NCBI GenBank assembly: GCA_949289305.1
Contig: CASENB010000002.1
Location: 1-64,000, forward strand
Origin: an uncultured Spirochaetales bacterium
Lineage (GTDB): Bacteria > Spirochaetota > Spirochaetia > Sphaerochaetales > Sphaerochaetaceae
Direction: 5' to 3'
DNA: 64,000 bases
Of the stretch, positions 61,986 through 64,000 are shown in pieces. Each line of letters begins with the position of its first letter. Position 1 is the first letter of the stretch. Position numbers and translations under genes: made by a program. The notes under the pieces were generated by a model, which did not search any database, had not been told where the DNA came from, and was given only the letters and a program-made list of their open reading frames with translations.

Positions 61986-62096
61986 ATGGTTTGGAATATT
62001 ATCCTGAAACTTGTGGATCTGGCCTCTACGGTTCTCTCCCTTGCGACAGCGATTCTCCTGTTCATAAATAACCGCCCTGGCTCCGACAAGCATTAG
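61986..62096 (+). CDS. Small hydrophobic peptide 2, candidate type I toxin (36 aa)
   Basis: 36 codons with AAGGAG five bases upstream. Residues 5-27 are a single membrane helix (IILKLVDLASTVLSLATAIL), then NNRPGSDKH. It shares the length, helix and Asn-Asn-Arg step with peptide 1, but otherwise the sequences differ greatly while the flanks are nearly identical. Two leader hairpins (CCAGT/ACTGG and GCCT/AGGC) stand where the two hairpins of locus 1 stand. The stop codon lies in the antisense terminator stem. Confidence 0.6.
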   Translation: MVWNIILKLVDLASTVLSLATAILLFINNRPGSDKH

Positions 62097-62173
62097 GGCG
62101 GACGAAACATCTAAAAGCGTCCGTGCTTAATCGCGGACTCAGAAGCTAACTGTCTCTAGCAGTGCTTCCTTAT
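62065..62173 (-). ncRNA. Candidate antisense RNA 2 (antitoxin)
   Basis: Starts near 62173 from the promoter at 62180-62208 and runs to a CCGCCCT/AGGGCGG hairpin (62101-62072) with a weak T tract (TTATTTAT). A further hairpin GTCCG/CGGAC lies at 62117-62136. Complementary to the end of peptide gene 2 and its 3' flank. Confidence 0.55.
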
Positions 62174-62210
62174 ATATTTATAATAGATCATACGATTTTT
62201 GACGTCAATA
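62159..62210 (+). repeat. Repeat B, copy 2
   Basis: 47 of 52 bases match copy 1; the promoter boxes are among the invariant positions. Confidence 0.8.
62180..62208 (-). promoter_or_regulatory. Antisense promoter 2
   Basis: Minus strand: -35 TTGACG (62208-62203), 17-nt spacer, -10 TATTAT (62185-62180), identical boxes and spacing to antisense promoter 1. The stretch from 62211 to 62305 is AT-rich with nothing recognised. Confidence 0.7.
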
Positions 62211-62305
62211 TTTCTAATTTAATGCCTTTTTCTAATACGAAAAATTATACAAACAATTGATTTTGTGTATTTTTACTGTCAGAAAGAAAAGTTTTTTCTA
62301 ACTAG

Positions 62306-62335
62306 TTAACAAAAATTTTACTTTGATGTAAGTAT
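62306..62335 (+). promoter_or_regulatory. Promoter of MATE gene, leaderless geometry
   Basis: -35 TTAACA (62306-62311), 18-nt spacer, -10 AAGTAT (62330-62335), six bases before the ATG at 62342. No Shine-Dalgarno. Confidence 0.45.
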
Positions 62336-62341
62336 TAGGCT

Positions 62342-63697
62342 ATGAGTCAAAAGATCGATAAAAGCAAGCTCTTATTTGACAACAAATACCTTGTTACGCT
62401 TATCATACCTCTTCTAATTGAAACGCTGCTAAACGTTACAATCGGAATGATGGATACAATCATGGTATCGTCTAACGGAGAGGCAGTAGTATCTGGAGTA
62501 TCTCTTGTAGATAGCCTTGCAAACCTTTTCGTGTTTGTATTCAGCGCGTTTGCAACAGGAGGCGCAGTCGTATGTTCTCAATATCTTGGAAGAAAGGATA
62601 AGGAAAATGCGGCGTCCTCTGCAAAACAGCTTATCTACCTGTCTACGACATTTGCCATTGTTATAATGGTATTTCTTTTGATATTCAGAGAGAGTGTTGT
62701 GAAGTTCGTATTCGGTTCAATCGAAGAAGATGTTCACAATGCGGCAATCATGTACCTTCTCCCAATTGCAGTCTCTTTTCCGTTTCTTGCTGTCACGAAC
62801 AGCTGCAATGCGATTTGTCGCAGTATGGGAAAAAGCAGCATAACGATGATGGTCGCCCTTGTCATGAACTTAATAAACGTAAGCGGAAACGCCATTATGA
62901 TTTACGGCATGGGGCTAAGCAGCCTTGGAGCGGGAATAGCATCCCTTCTTTCAAGAATAGTCGCATCCATAATAATGATAAAAGTAATTACTGGAAAAAA
63001 GCAGATAATAAGAATTACGGGACTGATCAAGATAAGATTCCGGGCAGACATGCTTAAACGCATAATGCGCATTGCGCTTCCTTCGGGTATTGAAAACGGC
63101 ATCTTCCACATTGGAAAGATCCTCGTAGCATCGACAATCGCAAGTTTCGGAACAGCATCAATTGCTGCAAATGCTGTATTTAACAGCCTTGGAACATTTG
63201 CAAATATTCCAGGAACGGCCATTGGAATGGCAAGCGTTACGGTTATCGGACAATGCTGTGGAGCTCGAGAAATAGAACAGGCGAAATATTATGCTAAAAA
63301 GCTTCTTGCCCTAACTTACGTTCTGATGGGCGTGACATGTGTCTTCATGTATATAACGACACCACCGCTTGCCGCCATGTACAATCTCTCAGATGAAGCA
63401 AACTGGATGGCAATAGAATATACAAGACTCGATTTGATTCAGACTATGCTGTTCTGGCCGCTTGCATTTACAATTCCAAACTTCTTAAGAGCTGCTGGAG
63501 ATGTAAAGTATACAATGATCGTCTCAATCTGTTCGATGTGGCTTTTCAGAGTGCTTGGAGCGAACATTCTTGGCATAAATTTGGGAATGGGTCTTCTTGG
63601 AGTTTTCTGGGCTATGTTTATTGACTGGTATGTCAGAGGCGGTTTTTTCATATACAGATGGAAGAAAGGCGTTTGGACGGAAAAACGCGTAATATAA
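62342..63697 (+). CDS. MATE family efflux transporter
   Basis: 451 residues with about 12 membrane helices in two related halves (GMMDTIMVS near 36-44 and a second-half counterpart near 255-290 with FGTASIAANAV). MATE proteins export drugs or metabolites in exchange for Na+ or H+. Substrate cannot be told. Single gene, probable leaderless start, terminator after it. Confidence 0.88.
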   Translation: MSQKIDKSKLLFDNKYLVTLIIPLLIETLLNVTIGMMDTIMVSSNGEAVVSGVSLVDSLANLFVFVFSAFATGGAVVCSQYLGRKDKENAASSAKQLIYLSTTFAIVIMVFLLIFRESVVKFVFGSIEEDVHNAAIMYLLPIAVSFPFLAVTNSCNAICRSMGKSSITMMVALVMNLINVSGNAIMIYGMGLSSLGAGIASLLSRIVASIIMIKVITGKKQIIRITGLIKIRFRADMLKRIMRIALPSGIENGIFHIGKILVASTIASFGTASIAANAVFNSLGTFANIPGTAIGMASVTVIGQCCGAREIEQAKYYAKKLLALTYVLMGVTCVFMYITTPPLAAMYNLSDEANWMAIEYTRLDLIQTMLFWPLAFTIPNFLRAAGDVKYTMIVSICSMWLFRVLGANILGINLGMGLLGVFWAMFIDWYVRGGFFIYRWKKGVWTEKRVI

Positions 63698-63704
63698 AAA
63701 ATCA

Positions 63705-63735
63705 GGCGGTACGTTTTTCGTGCCGCCTTTAATTT
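63705..63735. terminator. Bidirectional terminator between the MATE gene and rsfS
   Basis: GGCGGTACG/CGTGCCGCC hairpin with TTTAATTTT on plus and TGATTTTTT on minus, between convergent genes. Confidence 0.75.
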
Positions 63736-63738
63736 TCT

Positions 63739-64000
63739 TTAGTTCTCTTCGATAATTCCTTCTGTCTTCTGCCAAAGCTTTTCAAGATTATAAAAATCTC
63801 TCAGCTCGCTGCTCATAAGATGAATTATGATGTCCCCGCAGTCGATTAATTCCCATCCGTCATCTCCAGGACTTTTTCTCCTGTTTGACACTTCCAGATT
63901 CAGTTCGTTTATAATGCTCCAAATCTGATGCACGACACCTTTTAAATGTCCTAATGACGTGACTGTTCCCACTACGAAACAGTCCGTCCAGGAACAATCC
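63739..64000 (-). CDS. rsfS: Ribosomal silencing factor RsfS (partial, runs off the right edge)
   Basis: The frame stays open to the window end and reads DCSWTDCFVVGTVTSLGHLKG there, the typical RsfS/Iojap N-terminal half, so the GTG at 63972 is internal. Further landmarks are GWELIDCGDIIIHLM (about 40 residues from the end) and FYNLEKLW. RsfS binds L14 and keeps ribosomal subunits apart in starvation. Confidence 0.88.
   Translation of the reverse strand, partial: DCSWTDCFVVGTVTSLGHLKGVVHQIWSIINELNLEVSNRRKSPGDDGWELIDCGDIIIHLMSSELRDFYNLEKLWQKTEGIIEEN

Noticed and set aside
61434..62210. Repeats as a CRISPR array
   Set aside because: Only two copies of each repeat, about 420 bp apart, with genes and promoters between them; no regular spacer spacing and no cas genes.

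Overview
The window reads as a chromosomal segment of a spirochaete, most likely from the Treponema/Sphaerochaeta side of the phylum. The evidence is the gene order ispE-spoVG-tRNA-Gln-rplY-pth-tilS-ftsH (spoVG-rplY/ctc-pth-tilS-ftsH is also adjacent in Borrelia), an MglBAC sugar transporter, a FadL/PorV-like outer-membrane protein, many lipoproteins, and an alpha2-type glycyl-tRNA synthetase. Coding is dense, intergenic DNA is AT-rich, and neighbouring genes often overlap by 1-4 nt (TAATG, ATGA). The one tRNA found lacks an encoded CCA and a CCA-adding enzyme is present.

Layout. 0-3 kb: left-edge structured RNA, an intact secreted hydrolase, then two decayed genes (flavin reductase and type-B carboxylesterase). 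3-11 kb: an orphan DUF3320 protein, two fold-type-II PLP enzymes (one threonine synthase-like) and a two-gene BadF/HgdC-type activase plus dehydratase-like pair. 10.7-14.7 kb: minus-strand molybdate/molybdopterin operon (MoeA-like, MoaB, ModABC). 14.8-20.2 kb: trpS, FmdB-like, lipoprotein and ileS, the last behind a folded leader RNA. 20.2-35 kb: housekeeping genes (cca, rnc, acpP, rpmF, yidD, udk, galM, lepA, ftsH, tilS, pth, rplY, tRNA-Gln, spoVG, ispE, cysK). 35-39.6 kb: acyl-CoA synthetase and a methylthioadenosine-salvage cluster (deaminase, cupin, mtnA). 39.6-44.2 kb: mglBAC. 44.3-48.4 kb: gltX-glyS-tyrS. 48.5-52.8 kb: a five-gene overlapping operon (PHP phosphatase, AAA ATPase, RloB-like, membrane LuxR, alpha/beta hydrolase). 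53-55.5 kb: genes of unknown function around a face-to-face promoter pair. 55.5-58.4 kb: an ABC importer with an operator-like dyad. 58.5-61.3 kb: envelope proteins. 61.3-62.2 kb: two tandem small loci with the architecture of type I toxin-antitoxin modules. 62.3-64 kb: MATE exporter and rsfS running off the edge.

Three things stand out. First, the tandem type I toxin-antitoxin-like loci: each has a short hydrophobic peptide gene, a convergent antisense promoter with matching -35/-10 boxes, an antisense terminator lying over the last codons, and complementary 5' and 3' mRNA ends. Second, the RloA/RloB-like pair sits inside a translationally coupled operon with a PHP phosphatase, a membrane LuxR regulator and a hydrolase. 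Third, at least nine genes have a -10 box only 6-8 nt before the start codon, which predicts leaderless mRNAs; in several of these an upstream start choice would actually lie inside the promoter.

All assignments are from reading the sequence and from knowledge of protein families. No search, alignment or folding program was run.
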